Assembly: GCF_014655295.1 (NCBI RefSeq)
Contig: NZ_BNBI01000002.1
Span: 496,001 to 560,000 of the forward strand
Origin: Streptomyces fumanus
GTDB lineage: Bacteria; Actinomycetota; Actinomycetes; Streptomycetales; Streptomycetaceae
DNA: 64,000 nt
Direction: 5' to 3'
The position numbers and the translations under genes are program-made. Shown in pieces: positions 17,787 to 27,005 of this stretch. Every line of letters starts with the position of its first letter. Position 1 is the stretch's first letter. Below the pieces are notes generated by a model that was given only the letters and a program-made list of their open reading frames with translations, was not told the DNA's origin and made no database searches.

Positions 17787-18689
17787 TCACCTCAACTGCG
17801 CCGGTGCCTCCATGGCGATCCGCTCGAAGATCTTCTCGTCCACCGCGAAGTCCGACCCGGGGATCGGCCAGTGGACGACGATCTCGGTGAAGCCCAGCTC
17901 CCGGTGGCGTCCGGCGAAGTCCACGAAGGCGTCCAGCGACTCCAGCGGCCGGTTGCGGTCCGGGGTGAAGCCGGTGAGCAGCACCTTGTCGAGTTCGTTC
18001 ACGTTCCGGTCGATCGCGGCGCAGGCGTCCGCCAGCTTCTCGGCCTGCCCCCGCAGCGCCCGGACCGACTGCTCGGGCGTCCCGTCCTCGAACAGCTTCG
18101 GGTCACCGGTCGTCACCCACGCCTGCCCGTACCGCGCCGCGAGCCGCATCCCGCGCGGTCCGGTCGCCGCCACGCCGAACGGCAGCCGGGGCCGCTGCAC
18201 ACACCCCGGGATGTTCCGCGCCTCGTGGGCGGAGTAGAAGTCACCCTCGTACGACACCGCGTCCTCGGTCAGCAGCCGGTCGAGCAGCCCCAGGAACTCG
18301 GCGAACCGGTCGGCCCGCTCACGCGGTGTCCAGGGCTCCTGGCCGAGCGCGGTGGCGTCGAAGCCCGTGCCGCCCGCTCCTATGCCCAGCGTGATCCGGC
18401 CACCGGAGATGTCGTCCAGCGAGATCAGCTCCTTCGCCAGCGTCACCGGGTGCCGGAAGTTCGGCGAGGTCACCAGCGTGCCCAGCCGCATCCGCTCGGT
18501 CACGGACGCGGCGGCGGTCAGAGTGGGCACCGCTCCGAACCACGGGCCGTCCCGGAAGCTGCGCCAGGACAGGTGGTCGTAGGTGTACGCGGCGTGGAAG
18601 CCGAGCTGCTCGGCCCGTGTCCAGGTCGAACGGCCGCCCTCGTGCCAGCGGCGATAGGGGAGGATCACGGTGCTCAGGCGCAGGCTCAT
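17787..18689 (-). CDS. LLM-class (luciferase-like) flavin-dependent oxidoreductase
   Basis: A 300-aa protein with bacterial-luciferase-like TIM-barrel features: [20 protein letters not shown] near the N-terminus, the [13 protein letters not shown] strand, [17 protein letters not shown], and [16 protein letters not shown] towards the middle. Such enzymes use FMNH2 or F420H2; the substrate is unknown. The ATG at 18689 fits where family similarity begins. An upstream in-frame ATG at 18749 would read through the parS site and is less likely. The ribosome-binding site is poor, and a leaderless transcript is possible. Confidence 0.83.
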   Translation of the reverse strand: MSLRLSTVILPYRRWHEGGRSTWTRAEQLGFHAAYTYDHLSWRSFRDGPWFGAVPTLTAAASVTERMRLGTLVTSPNFRHPVTLAKELISLDDISGGRITLGIGAGGTGFDATALGQEPWTPRERADRFAEFLGLLDRLLTEDAVSYEGDFYSAHEARNIPGCVQRPRLPFGVAATGPRGMRLAARYGQAWVTTGDPKLFEDGTPEQSVRALRGQAEKLADACAAIDRNVNELDKVLLTGFTPDRNRPLESLDAFVDFAGRHRELGFTEIVVHWPIPGSDFAVDEKIFERIAMEAPAQLR

Positions 18690-18714
18690 GTCCCGAGCGT
18701 AAGCCGTGCCCCCG

Positions 18715-18728
18715 GTTTCACGTGAAAC
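18715..18728. promoter_or_regulatory. parS: parS site 4 (perfect)
   Basis: GTTTCACGTGAAAC lies 25 bp upstream of the LLM oxidoreductase start, in the same 230-bp spacer as three DnaA-box-like sequences. Confidence 0.9.
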
Positions 18729-18853
18729 ATCCCTGCCCGCGCTGATCACCGCCGCATCCGTCCAGGGCGCCGGTCCTCTCCTCGCCCCGCCGCTTCACCC
18801 GGCCGGTGTGCCGAAGAGACGCGTATCACGCGAACGATGTCGCGGACGAGGTT

Positions 18854-18907
18854 TGATCCACAGCAAATCCAGTTATCCACAGCGGAATTGGGGACGGCTG
18901 TGGAGAA
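18854..18907. promoter_or_regulatory. Small cluster of DnaA-box-like sequences
   Basis: TTATCCACA (18873-18881) is a perfect DnaA box. TGATCCACA (18854-18862) and TGTGGAGAA (18899-18907, reverse TTCTCCACA) each have one mismatch. All lie within 54 bp, next to parS site 4. Confidence 0.6.
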
Positions 18908-18916
18908 CTCGCGCCG

Positions 18917-20674
18917 CTACAGCGGTGGTTCGACGCGTGCGAGCGCCCGCAGGGCCCGGGGCAGGAAGCGCGAAAGGAGCCGCGCCCCGCGTGCCTCGGG
19001 CGTCACCGGTACCACGGCCTTGTCCCGCACCACCGCCTCCAGGATCGCGCGGGCGACCTTCTCGGGCGGGTAGTTCCGCAGCCGGTACAGGCGGGCCGTG
19101 CGCCGCCGCAGCCGCCGTTCCTCCTCGGCGTCCACCCCGGCGAAGTGCGCGGTGGAGGTGATGCCGGTGTCGACCAGGCCGGGGCAGACGGCGGTCACCC
19201 CGATGCCCCGGTCGGCCAGCTCGGCACGCAGGCACTCGCTCAGCATCAGTACCGCCGCCTTGGAGGTGCTGTACGCGGGCAGCGCGCGGGAGGGCTGGTA
19301 GGCCGCCGCCGAGGCGATGTTGACGATGTGGCCGCCCTGTCCGCGCTCGGCCATCCGCCCGCCGAACAGCCGGCAGCCGTGGATGACGCCCCACAGATTG
19401 ACGTCGAGGACCTTCCTCCAGTCCTCCGGCGTGGTGGCGAAGAAGGACCCGGACAGGCCGATCCCGGCGTTGTTGACCAGCACGTCGACCACGCCGTACT
19501 CGGCGGTGACCTTCTCGGCGAGCTTCTCCATGGCCTGCTCGTCGGAGACGTCGGTGGTCTCGGCCCACGCGGCGGGCGCGCCGGAGGTGCGGGCCAGCTC
19601 GGCGGTGCGGGTCGCGGCCCCGCCGTCCCGGTCGACGGCGATCACCCGCGCGCCGGCCTCGGCGAACGCCAGTGCCGTGGCCCGGCCGATGCCCCCGCCC
19701 GCCCCGGTGACCAGCACGAGCTGCCCGCCGAACCGGTCGGCGTGCCGGCCGCGCGCGGTCACCCCGGGCCGGCCGCCCTCGACGGCCGTGACGAACTCGG
19801 TGATCCACGTGGCGAGCAGGTCGGGCCGGGTGCGCGGCAGCCAGTGCTTGGCGGGCAGGGTGCGCCGGGTCAGCTCCGGCACCCACCGCTCCAGGTCGTC
19901 GTAGAGCCGCGCGGAGAGGTACGCGTCGTCCAGGGGCGTGATGAGCTGCACGGGCGCGTGGGCGAGGGCGTCCGGGCGGGGGCGGCGCAGCCGGGGCCGG
20001 ATGTTGTCGCGGTAGAGCCACGCGCCGTGCGCCGCGTCGGTGGGCAGGGAGCCGGTCGGGTAGTCGTCGGTCGGCACGTTCTCCAGGCGGCGCAGCAGGC
20101 CCGGCCAGCGTCGGCCGAGCGGTCCGTGCCAGGCCAGTTCGGGCAGTACCGGCGTGTGCAGCAGGTAGACGTACCAGGACTTGGCGCCCTGGCCGAGCAC
20201 CTGGCCGACCCGGCGCGGGGTGGGCCGCCGCACCCGCCGGGCGATCCAGTGCCCGAAGTGGTCCAGGGACGGGCCGGACATCGAGGTGAAGGACGCGATC
20301 CGGCCCTCGGTGCGGGCCACGGTGACGAACTCCCAGGACTGGACCGACCCCCAGTCGTGGCCGACCAGGTGCACGGGCCGGTCCGGGCTCACCGCGTCCG
20401 CGACGGCCAGGAAGTCGTCCGTCAGCTTCTCCAGCGTGAACCCGCCGCGCAGCGGTCGCGGCGCGGTCGACCGGCCGTGGCCGCGGACGTCGTACGCGAC
20501 GACGTGGAAGCGGTCGGCGAGGCGGGCGGCCACCTCCGACCAGACCTCCTTGCTGTCGGGGTAGCCGTGGACGAGGACCACGGTCGGCCGGCCCGGGTCG
20601 CCCAGCTCCGCCACGCACAGCTCGACCTCGCCCGTCCGCACGCGGCGCACGCGCGCGTCCCGCAATCCCGTCAC
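18917..20674 (-). CDS. Alpha/beta hydrolase - short-chain dehydrogenase fusion (EphD-like)
   Basis: A 585-aa two-domain protein. Residues about 1-295 are an alpha/beta hydrolase with VHGYPDSKEVW (oxyanion HG) and GHDWGS (nucleophile Asp, epoxide-hydrolase type). Residues about 310-585 are a classical SDR with TGAGGGIG (NADP-binding), NNAG, and the catalytic pair in YSTSK (Tyr468, Lys472). The fusion and order match mycobacterial EphD, implicated there in mycolate modification; Streptomyces lacks mycolates, so the substrate is different or unknown. The ATG at 20674 follows a GGAGGA-rich stretch. The last codons lie beside the DnaA-box group. Confidence 0.9.
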   Translation of the reverse strand: MTGLRDARVRRVRTGEVELCVAELGDPGRPTVVLVHGYPDSKEVWSEVAARLADRFHVVAYDVRGHGRSTAPRPLRGGFTLEKLTDDFLAVADAVSPDRPVHLVGHDWGSVQSWEFVTVARTEGRIASFTSMSGPSLDHFGHWIARRVRRPTPRRVGQVLGQGAKSWYVYLLHTPVLPELAWHGPLGRRWPGLLRRLENVPTDDYPTGSLPTDAAHGAWLYRDNIRPRLRRPRPDALAHAPVQLITPLDDAYLSARLYDDLERWVPELTRRTLPAKHWLPRTRPDLLATWITEFVTAVEGGRPGVTARGRHADRFGGQLVLVTGAGGGIGRATALAFAEAGARVIAVDRDGGAATRTAELARTSGAPAAWAETTDVSDEQAMEKLAEKVTAEYGVVDVLVNNAGIGLSGSFFATTPEDWRKVLDVNLWGVIHGCRLFGGRMAERGQGGHIVNIASAAAYQPSRALPAYSTSKAAVLMLSECLRAELADRGIGVTAVCPGLVDTGITSTAHFAGVDAEEERRLRRRTARLYRLRNYPPEKVARAILEAVVRDKAVVPVTPEARGARLLSRFLPRALRALARVEPPL

Positions 20675-20750
20675 GTCTCCTCCGTCCGGCCACCCGTGCG
20701 TTGCCGCCGAATCTCCCAGTTGTTAGACGCAACGTCAACAGCACGCCACG

Positions 20751-20921
20751 CCCGTACCCGGATCCCACCCGCACCCGAGCCCCATCCGCACCCGAGCCCC
20801 TCCCGCACCCGAGCCCGAGCCGCACCCGCATCCGAGTCCCACTCCCACCCCCGCCTCAACCCCGACCCCGACCCCGACCGACCCCGACCGACCCCGACCC
20901 GGACCCCGCCCCCGCCCTGAC
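20751..20921. repeat. Low-complexity CCCGANCC/CACCCG repeat tract
   Basis: About 170 bp of degenerate hexamer repeats (CACCCGAGCC, GACCCC, CGACCC) lie between the EphD-like gene and the ABC operon. Long frames crossing it are repeat artefacts. Nothing else is seen here. Confidence 0.85.
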
Positions 20922-21043
20922 CCTGAGACATAGCCCTCAAGCACGGCCCCCCTAAGGTTCCGTACGACTGGAGTCGGACGCCAAGACGGCCCTCCGGGTT
21001 GACGACCGGCGTGGCGTCCGTCACTACCGTCAGGGACGTGACT

Positions 21044-22006
21044 GTGATCGCGACCGAAAGCCTGAGCAAGCGGTTCCCCCGGGTGACCGCTCTTGACCGG
21101 CTCACCGTGGACGTCGGACCGGGTGTGACCGGTCTCGTCGGAGCCAACGGGGCCGGCAAGTCTACGCTCATCAAGATTCTGCTGGGCCTCTCCCCGGCCA
21201 CCGAGGGCCGCGCCGAAGTGCTCGGACTCGACGTCGCCACCAAGGGCGCCACCATCCGCGAGCGGGTCGGCTACATGCCGGAGCACGACTGCCTGCCGCC
21301 CGACGTCTCGGCCACCGAGTTCGTCGTGCACATGGCCCGCATGTCCGGCCTGCCGCCCACCGCCGCCCGCGAACGCACCGCGGACACCCTGCGCCACGTC
21401 GGCCTGTACGAGGAGCGCTACCGCCCCATCGGCGGCTACTCGACCGGCATGAAGCAGCGCGTGAAGCTCGCGCAGGCCCTGGTGCACGACCCGCGGTTGG
21501 TCTTCCTGGACGAGCCCACCAACGGCCTCGACCCGGTCGGCCGCGACGAGATGCTCGGCCTGATCCGCCGCATCCACACCGACTTCGGCATCTCGGTCCT
21601 GGTCACCTCGCACCTGCTGGGCGAACTCGAACGCACCTGCGACCACGTGGTCGTCATCGACGGCGGCAAGCTGCTGCGCGCCAGTTCCACCACGGACTTC
21701 ACCCAGAACACCACGACCCTCGCCATCGAGGTCACCGACACCGACGAGCACCCCGACGGCACCCGCGCGGTGCGCGACGCGCTCCACGCGCGCGGGGTGA
21801 GCGTCGAGGACGGCAGCGGACTGCCCGGCGCGGGCCGGGTGCTGCTGCTCACCACGACCGGCGAGGAGACGTACGACCTGGTCCGGGACGTGATCACCGA
21901 CCTCGGGCTGGGCCTGGTGCGCATGGAGCAGCGCCGGCACCACATCTCGGAGGTCTTCAAGGACAGCGACGCGGAGCGGAAGGAGGCGGTCGGCCATGGC
22001 AACTGA
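21044..22006 (+). CDS. ABC transporter ATP-binding protein (first pair)
   Basis: A 320-aa ATPase with Walker A GANGAGKST, Q-loop region GYMPEHDCLPP, signature YSTGMKQRVKLAQALVHD, Walker B LVFLDEPTNGLD and a downstream switch His (SHLLGE). The C-terminal extension is about 90 residues, as in the CcmA/NatA-type ABC-2 exporter ATPases. GTG at 21044 (MIATES) has GGGA 7 nt upstream; a GTG at 21038 is possible. It starts a four-gene operon of two ATPase-permease pairs and overlaps the next gene by 11 bp. The substrate is unknown. Confidence 0.9.
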   Translation: MIATESLSKRFPRVTALDRLTVDVGPGVTGLVGANGAGKSTLIKILLGLSPATEGRAEVLGLDVATKGATIRERVGYMPEHDCLPPDVSATEFVVHMARMSGLPPTAARERTADTLRHVGLYEERYRPIGGYSTGMKQRVKLAQALVHDPRLVFLDEPTNGLDPVGRDEMLGLIRRIHTDFGISVLVTSHLLGELERTCDHVVVIDGGKLLRASSTTDFTQNTTTLAIEVTDTDEHPDGTRAVRDALHARGVSVEDGSGLPGAGRVLLLTTTGEETYDLVRDVITDLGLGLVRMEQRRHHISEVFKDSDAERKEAVGHGN

Positions 22007-22904
22007 GCAGCCCACACCCGCCGCGGCGGGCGACCAGACCCGCATCCACAACATCGGCTACCGCGGCTACGACGGCCCGCGCCTCGGCCGCGCCTACGCC
22101 CGCCGCTCCCTGTACTCGCAGTCCCTGCGCGGCGCCTACGGACTCGGCCGGTCGGCCAAGACCAAGGTGCTGCCGATGCTCCTGTTCGCGGTGATGTGCG
22201 TGCCCGCGGGCATCATGGTCGCGGTGGCCGTCGCCACCAAGGCGGACGAGCTGCCGCTGAGGTACACGACGTACGCGGTCGTGATGCAGGCCGTGATCAG
22301 CCTGTACCTCGCCTCCCAGGCACCCCAGTCGGTCTCCCGCGACCTGCGCTTCAAGACCGTACCGCTGTACTTCTCGCGGCCCATCGAGACCGCCGACTAC
22401 GTCCGCGCCAAGTACGCGGCCCTGACCTCGGCGCTGTTCGTCCTGACCGCCGTGCCGCTGCTCGTCCTCTATGTGGGCGCCCTGCTCGCCAAACTCGACT
22501 TCACGGACCAGACCAAGGGATTCGCTCAGGGACTCGTCTCCGTGGCACTGCTCTCGCTGCTCTTCGCCGGCGTCGGCCTGGTCGTCGCCTCCGTCACCCC
22601 GCGCCGCGGCTTCGGCATCGCGGCCGTCATCGCCGTGCTGACCATCCCCTACGGGGCGGTCTCCACCCTCCAGGCCATCGCGGACGTCCAGGACAGCTCC
22701 GGCGCCGTCCCCTGGATCGGCCTGTTCTCGCCGATCACCCTCATCGACGGCGTGCAGACCGCCTTCCTCGGCGCGACCTCCGGCTTCCCCGGCGGCACCG
22801 GCCCGTCGACCGCCGAGGGGCTGGTCTACGTCCTCGTCACCCTCGGCCTGATCGCCGGCTCCTACGGCCTGCTGATCCGCCGCTACAAGAAGGTGGGCCT
22901 GTGA
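21996..22904 (+). CDS. ABC-2 type permease (first pair)
   Basis: A 302-aa membrane protein with an N-terminal cytoplasmic region (NIGYRGYDGPRLGRAYARR) and six predicted helices. It starts inside the previous gene (11-bp overlap) and ends in a GTGA overlap with the next, so all are translationally coupled. It forms an exporter with the ATPase encoded upstream. The short EAA-like region (SVSRDLRFKTVPLYFSRP) supports an ABC-2 permease rather than an importer. Confidence 0.88.
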   Translation: MATEQPTPAAAGDQTRIHNIGYRGYDGPRLGRAYARRSLYSQSLRGAYGLGRSAKTKVLPMLLFAVMCVPAGIMVAVAVATKADELPLRYTTYAVVMQAVISLYLASQAPQSVSRDLRFKTVPLYFSRPIETADYVRAKYAALTSALFVLTAVPLLVLYVGALLAKLDFTDQTKGFAQGLVSVALLSLLFAGVGLVVASVTPRRGFGIAAVIAVLTIPYGAVSTLQAIADVQDSSGAVPWIGLFSPITLIDGVQTAFLGATSGFPGGTGPSTAEGLVYVLVTLGLIAGSYGLLIRRYKKVGL

Positions 22905-23812
22905 CAACCCTCAGCATCGACCACGTCTCCCGCTGGTTCGGCAACGTGGTCGCCGTCAACGACATCACCATGACGATCGGCCCCGGCGTCACCGGCCTCC
23001 TCGGCCCCAACGGCGCCGGCAAGTCGACCCTCATCAACATGATGGCCGGGTTCCTCGCCCCCTCCACCGGCACGGTCACCCTCGACGGACAGCCGGTCTG
23101 GCGCAACGAGGCCATCTACCGGCACATCGGCATCGTCCCCGAGCGCGAGGCGATGTACGACTTCCTCACCGGCAAGGAGTTCGTCCTCGCCAACGCCGAA
23201 CTGCACGGCCTCGACGCCCGGGCCGCTCAGCGGGCCCTGGCCACCGTCGAGATGGAGTACGCGCAGGACCGCAAGATCGCCACGTACTCCAAGGGCATGC
23301 GCCAGCGCGTGAAGATGGCGAGCGCCCTCGTGCACGACCCCTCGCTCCTGCTGCTGGACGAGCCGTTCAACGGCATGGACCCGCGCCAGCGGATGCAGCT
23401 CATGGACCTGCTGCGCCGGATGGGCGACGAGGGCCGCACCGTCCTGTTCTCCTCGCACATCCTCGAAGAGGTCGAGCAGCTCGCCTGGCACATCGAGGTC
23501 GTGGTCGCCGGACGCCACGCGGCCAGCGGCGACTTCCGCAAGATTCGCCGCCTGATGACCGACCGGCCGCACCGCTACCTGGTCCGCTCCAGCGACGACC
23601 GGGCCCTGGCCGCGGCCCTGATCGCCGACCCGTCGACCTCCGGCATCGAGGTCGACCCGGCGGAGGACGCGCTGCTCATCCAGGCCGTCGACTTCGGCCG
23701 GTTCACGACCCTGCTGCCGAGGGTCGCCCGCGACCACGGCATCCGGCTGCTCACGGTCTCGCCGTCGGACGAGTCCCTCGAGTCCGTCTTCTCGTACCTC
23801 GTCGCGGCGTAG
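22901..23812 (+). CDS. ABC transporter ATP-binding protein (second pair)
   Basis: A 303-aa ATPase related to the first one: Walker A GPNGAGKST, signature YSKGMRQRVKMASALVHD, Walker B LLLLDEPFNGMD and switch His in SSHILEE. It starts at the GTG that overlaps the stop of the preceding permease (GTGA). The first and second ATPases appear to be paralogues from duplication of a pair. Confidence 0.9.
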   Translation: MTTLSIDHVSRWFGNVVAVNDITMTIGPGVTGLLGPNGAGKSTLINMMAGFLAPSTGTVTLDGQPVWRNEAIYRHIGIVPEREAMYDFLTGKEFVLANAELHGLDARAAQRALATVEMEYAQDRKIATYSKGMRQRVKMASALVHDPSLLLLDEPFNGMDPRQRMQLMDLLRRMGDEGRTVLFSSHILEEVEQLAWHIEVVVAGRHAASGDFRKIRRLMTDRPHRYLVRSSDDRALAAALIADPSTSGIEVDPAEDALLIQAVDFGRFTTLLPRVARDHGIRLLTVSPSDESLESVFSYLVAA

Positions 23813-23823
23813 GAGGCCGAAGA

Positions 23824-24543
23824 ATGTACGACCCCACAGTCGCCCGGCTCACCTACCGGGCCCTGCTCGGCCGCCGCCGGGCCCTCATCCTGGGCGCCCT
23901 GCCCCTGCTGCTGATCGTCATCGCGGTGGCGGTACGCGCCCTGACCGGCGCCGACGACCAGACCGCCACCGATGTCCTCGGCGGTTTCGCGCTCGCCACC
24001 ATGGTGCCGATCATCGGTGTGATCGCGGGCACCGGAGCGATCGGCCCGGAGATCGACGACGGCTCGGTGGTGTACCTGCTCTCCAAGCCGATCAAACGGC
24101 CGACGATCATCTTCACCAAGCTGATCGTCGCGATCGCCGTGACGATGGTCTTCTCCGCGGTGCCCACGATGATCGCGGGCCTGATCCTGAACGGCAACGG
24201 CCAGCAGATCGCCGTCGCCTACACCGTCGCCGCGCTGGTCGCCTCCATCGCGTACGCCGCGCTGTTCCTGCTGCTCGGCACGGTCTCCCGGCACGCGGTG
24301 GTGTTCGGGCTGGTCTACGCGCTGGTCTGGGAGGCGCTGTTCGGCTCCCTGGTGCCCGGCGCCCGCACCCTCAGCGTCCAGCAGTGGTCCCTCGCGGTCG
24401 CCGAGAGGGTCGCCGGGGGCGACCTGGTCACCTCCGACGTGGGCCTGACCACCGCGACGGTCCTGCTGGTCGTGGTGACCGTCGCCGCCACCTGGTACGC
24501 GGGCCAGAAGCTGCGCACCCTCACTCTCGCCGGGGAGGAGTGA
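23824..24543 (+). CDS. ABC-2 type permease (second pair)
   Basis: A 239-aa protein with about six hydrophobic helices, beginning 11 bp after the ATPase with GGAGG (GTAGGAGGCC) upstream. The GPEIDDGSVVYLLSKPIKRP loop is typical of ABC-2 exporters of the NosY/YhaP sort. It is the last gene of the operon and is followed by a repeat-rich spacer. Confidence 0.88.
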   Translation: MYDPTVARLTYRALLGRRRALILGALPLLLIVIAVAVRALTGADDQTATDVLGGFALATMVPIIGVIAGTGAIGPEIDDGSVVYLLSKPIKRPTIIFTKLIVAIAVTMVFSAVPTMIAGLILNGNGQQIAVAYTVAALVASIAYAALFLLLGTVSRHAVVFGLVYALVWEALFGSLVPGARTLSVQQWSLAVAERVAGGDLVTSDVGLTTATVLLVVVTVAATWYAGQKLRTLTLAGEE

Positions 24544-24560
24544 GGGGCGCGCGGACCGCC

Positions 24561-24725
24561 GGTTGACCGGTGGCGGCCGCCTTGGCCGGTGACGGTCGCC
24601 TTGATCAGTGGCGGTGGCCTTGGCCGGTGACGGCCGCCTTGATCAGTGGCGGTGGCCTGACCGGTGGCGGTCGCCTGACCGGTGGCGGTGGCCCGACCGG
24701 TGGCGGTCGTCTTAATCGGTGGCGT
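24561..24725. repeat. Tandem GGTGGCGGTNGCC-type repeat in a convergent spacer
   Basis: Units such as TTGATCAGTGGCGGTGGCC, TTGGCCGGTGACGG and TGACCGGTGGCGGTCGCC recur about ten times in 165 bp between two convergent genes. The rest of the 363-bp spacer (24726-24906) shows no gene. Confidence 0.85.
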
Positions 24726-24906
24726 GCGCCCCGGCGGGGTCCGCACACTGGTCGGGTCCGCGCGCCGGGACGGGCGGTCGCTTCGAGCACGCGGCGCATC
24801 CCGCCCGCGTGGACCGCCCCTCCCGGTGCGCGCTCTGCGCCGTCCAGCCGTCCGGCGCGGGCCGGGCCGGACGGCCGCTCGGTGACCCGGCGGTGAGCGT
24901 GACCGC

Positions 24907-25731
24907 TCAGCCGTCGCCGAGCAGCTCCTCCAGTACCACCGCGATCCCGTCCTCGTCGTTCGAGGACGTCACCTCGTCCGCCACCGCCTTCAGCTCGGCG
25001 TGGGCGTTGGCCATCGCCACGCCCCGGGCCGCCCAGGCGAACATCGGGACGTCGTTGGGCATGTCGCCGAAGGCGATCGTGTCCGCCGCCTTCAGCTTCA
25101 GCCGGCGGGCCGCCAGCGACAGCCCGGTGGCCTTGGACAGGCCCAGGGGGAGCAGCTCGACGATGCCGGCCCCGGCCATGACGACCGTGACGAAACCGCC
25201 CGCGGTCCGCCGGGCCACCTCGGCCAGTTGGTCGTCCGACAGCGTCGGATGCTGGATGTAGATCTTGTTCAGCGGCGCGGACCACAGGTCGGACGCGTCG
25301 GTGAACGGAGTCGCCGGCAGCGACGCGCCGACCTGGTACCCGGGGCCGACCAGCACCTCGCCGTCCAGCCCGTCGCGGCTGGCGGCCAGGTACAGCGGGC
25401 CCGTCTCCGCCTCGATCTTGGCCAGCGCCACCCCGGCGAGCTGCCGGTCCAGCGTGACCGAGGTCAGTAGCCGGTGCTCCCCGGCGTGGTACACCTGCGC
25501 GCCCTGCCCGCAGACGGCCAGGCCGTCGTACCCGAGGTCGTCCAGGACGTGCCGGGTCCAGGGGACCGCGCGGCCGGTGACCACGATGTGGGCGGCGCCC
25601 GCCGCGGTGGCCGCGGCGAGCGCGTCACGGGTACGCCGCGACACCGTGTGGTCGGTGCGCAGCAGCGTCCCGTCCAGATCGGTGGCGACCAAGCGGTACG
25701 GGAAGCCCGTGCCGGCGGGGGCGTCGCTCAC
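24907..25731 (-). CDS. HAD-superfamily (Cof-type) phosphatase coupled to serS
   Basis: A 274-aa protein with motif [13 protein letters not shown], motif II VTGR, motif III Lys in LGLSKATGL and motif [15 protein letters not shown]. It is a paralogue of the 16.7-kb HAD gene. The GTG start at 25731 overlaps the serS stop (GTGA), so it is translationally coupled to seryl-tRNA synthetase. The substrate is unknown. A link to serine phosphate metabolism is tempting but unsupported, because SerB-type enzymes belong to another HAD subgroup. Confidence 0.88.
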   Translation of the reverse strand: MSDAPAGTGFPYRLVATDLDGTLLRTDHTVSRRTRDALAAATAAGAAHIVVTGRAVPWTRHVLDDLGYDGLAVCGQGAQVYHAGEHRLLTSVTLDRQLAGVALAKIEAETGPLYLAASRDGLDGEVLVGPGYQVGASLPATPFTDASDLWSAPLNKIYIQHPTLSDDQLAEVARRTAGGFVTVVMAGAGIVELLPLGLSKATGLSLAARRLKLKAADTIAFGDMPNDVPMFAWAARGVAMANAHAELKAVADEVTSSNDEDGIAVVLEELLGDG

Positions 25732-27005
25732 TTGGCCACCGGCTCCAGGATCTCCCGCCCGCCCAGGTACGGACGCAGCACCTGGGGCACCCGCACCGAG
25801 CCGTCGGCCTGCTGGTGGTTCTCCAGGATCGCCACGATCGTGCGCGGTACGGCGCACAGGGTGCCGTTGAGCGTGGCGAGCGGGCGGACCTGCTTGCCCT
25901 CGCGGACCCGGATCGACAGGCGGCGCGACTGGAACTCGGTGCAGTCCGAGGTCGAGGTCAGCTCGCGGTACTTGCCCTGGGTCGGGATCCACGCCTCGCA
26001 GTCGAACTTGCGCGCGGCCGAGGAGCCGAGGTCACCGGAGGCCACGTCGATCACCCGGAACGGCAGCTCCAGCGAGGTCAGCCACTGCTTCTCCCACTCC
26101 AGCAGGCGCTGGTGCTCGGCCGCCGAGTCCTCGGGGAGGACGTAGGAGAACATCTCGACCTTGTCGAACTGGTGGACGCGGAAGATGCCCCGGGTGTCCT
26201 TGCCGTGCGAACCGGCCTCGCGGCGGAAGCAGGGCGAGAAGCCCGCGTAGCGCAGCGGCAGCCGGTCGGCGTCCAGGATCTCGTCCATGTGGTAGCCGGC
26301 CAGCGCGACCTCGGAGGTGCCGACCAGGTACAGGTCGTCCTTGTCCAGGTGGTACACGTCCTGGGCGGCCTGGCCGAGGAAGCCGGTGCCGCCCATGGCC
26401 TGCGGGCGGACCAGCGCCGGGGTGAGCATCGGCGTGAAACCGGCGGCGGTGGCCTGGGCGATCGCCGCGTTGACCAGGGCCAGCTCCAGGAGGGCGCCGA
26501 CGCCGGTCAGGAAGTAGAAGCGCGATCCGGAGACCTTGGCGCCGCGCTCGACGTCGATGGCGCCGAGCCGCTGGCCCAGCTCCAGGTGGTCCAGGGGCTC
26601 GAAGCCCTCGGCGGCGAAGTCGCGGATGGTGCCGTGCGTCTCCAGCGTGACGAAGTCCTCCTCGCCGCCCACGGGGACGTCGGGGTGGACCAGGTTGCCG
26701 AGCCTGGCGAGCAGGGCCTGGGTCTCCGCGTCGGCCGCGTCGCGCTCGGCGTCGGCGGCCTTGACGTCGGCGGCGAGCTGGCTCGCGCGCTTGAGCAGCT
26801 CGGCCTTCTCGTCGCCGGTGGCCTTGCCGATGAGCTTGCCGAGGCCCTTCTGCTCGGAACGCAGCTCGTCGAAGCGGACGCCGGACGACCTGCGCCGTTC
26901 ATCGGCGGCGAGGAGGGAGTCGACGAGCTCGACGTCCTCTCCACGGGCGCGCTGCGACGCACGCACACGGTCGGGGTCCTCACGGAGCAGGCGAAGGTCA
27001 ATCAC
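25728..27005 (-). CDS. serS: Seryl-tRNA synthetase
   Basis: A 425-aa class II synthetase, full length. The N-terminal long coiled-coil arm (about 30-105) binds the tRNA-Ser variable arm. Class II motifs are visible: motif 2 around [20 protein letters not shown] and motif 3 near the end ([20 protein letters not shown]). The start is a GTG ([14 protein letters not shown]). The 597-bp spacer upstream holds a DnaA-box cluster. It is co-transcribed with the HAD gene through a 4-bp overlap. Confidence 0.97.
   Translation of the reverse strand: MIDLRLLREDPDRVRASQRARGEDVELVDSLLAADERRRSSGVRFDELRSEQKGLGKLIGKATGDEKAELLKRASQLAADVKAADAERDAADAETQALLARLGNLVHPDVPVGGEEDFVTLETHGTIRDFAAEGFEPLDHLELGQRLGAIDVERGAKVSGSRFYFLTGVGALLELALVNAAIAQATAAGFTPMLTPALVRPQAMGGTGFLGQAAQDVYHLDKDDLYLVGTSEVALAGYHMDEILDADRLPLRYAGFSPCFRREAGSHGKDTRGIFRVHQFDKVEMFSYVLPEDSAAEHQRLLEWEKQWLTSLELPFRVIDVASGDLGSSAARKFDCEAWIPTQGKYRELTSTSDCTEFQSRRLSIRVREGKQVRPLATLNGTLCAVPRTIVAILENHQQADGSVRVPQVLRPYLGGREILEPVAK

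Noticed and set aside
18690-18749. Upstream start of the LLM oxidoreductase that reads through parS
   Set aside because: The extra residues would be encoded by the parS palindrome, and family similarity begins at the later Met.
20751-20921. Coding sequence in the CCCGACCC repeat
   Set aside because: Frames there are repeat artefacts without starts, ribosome-binding sites or domains.
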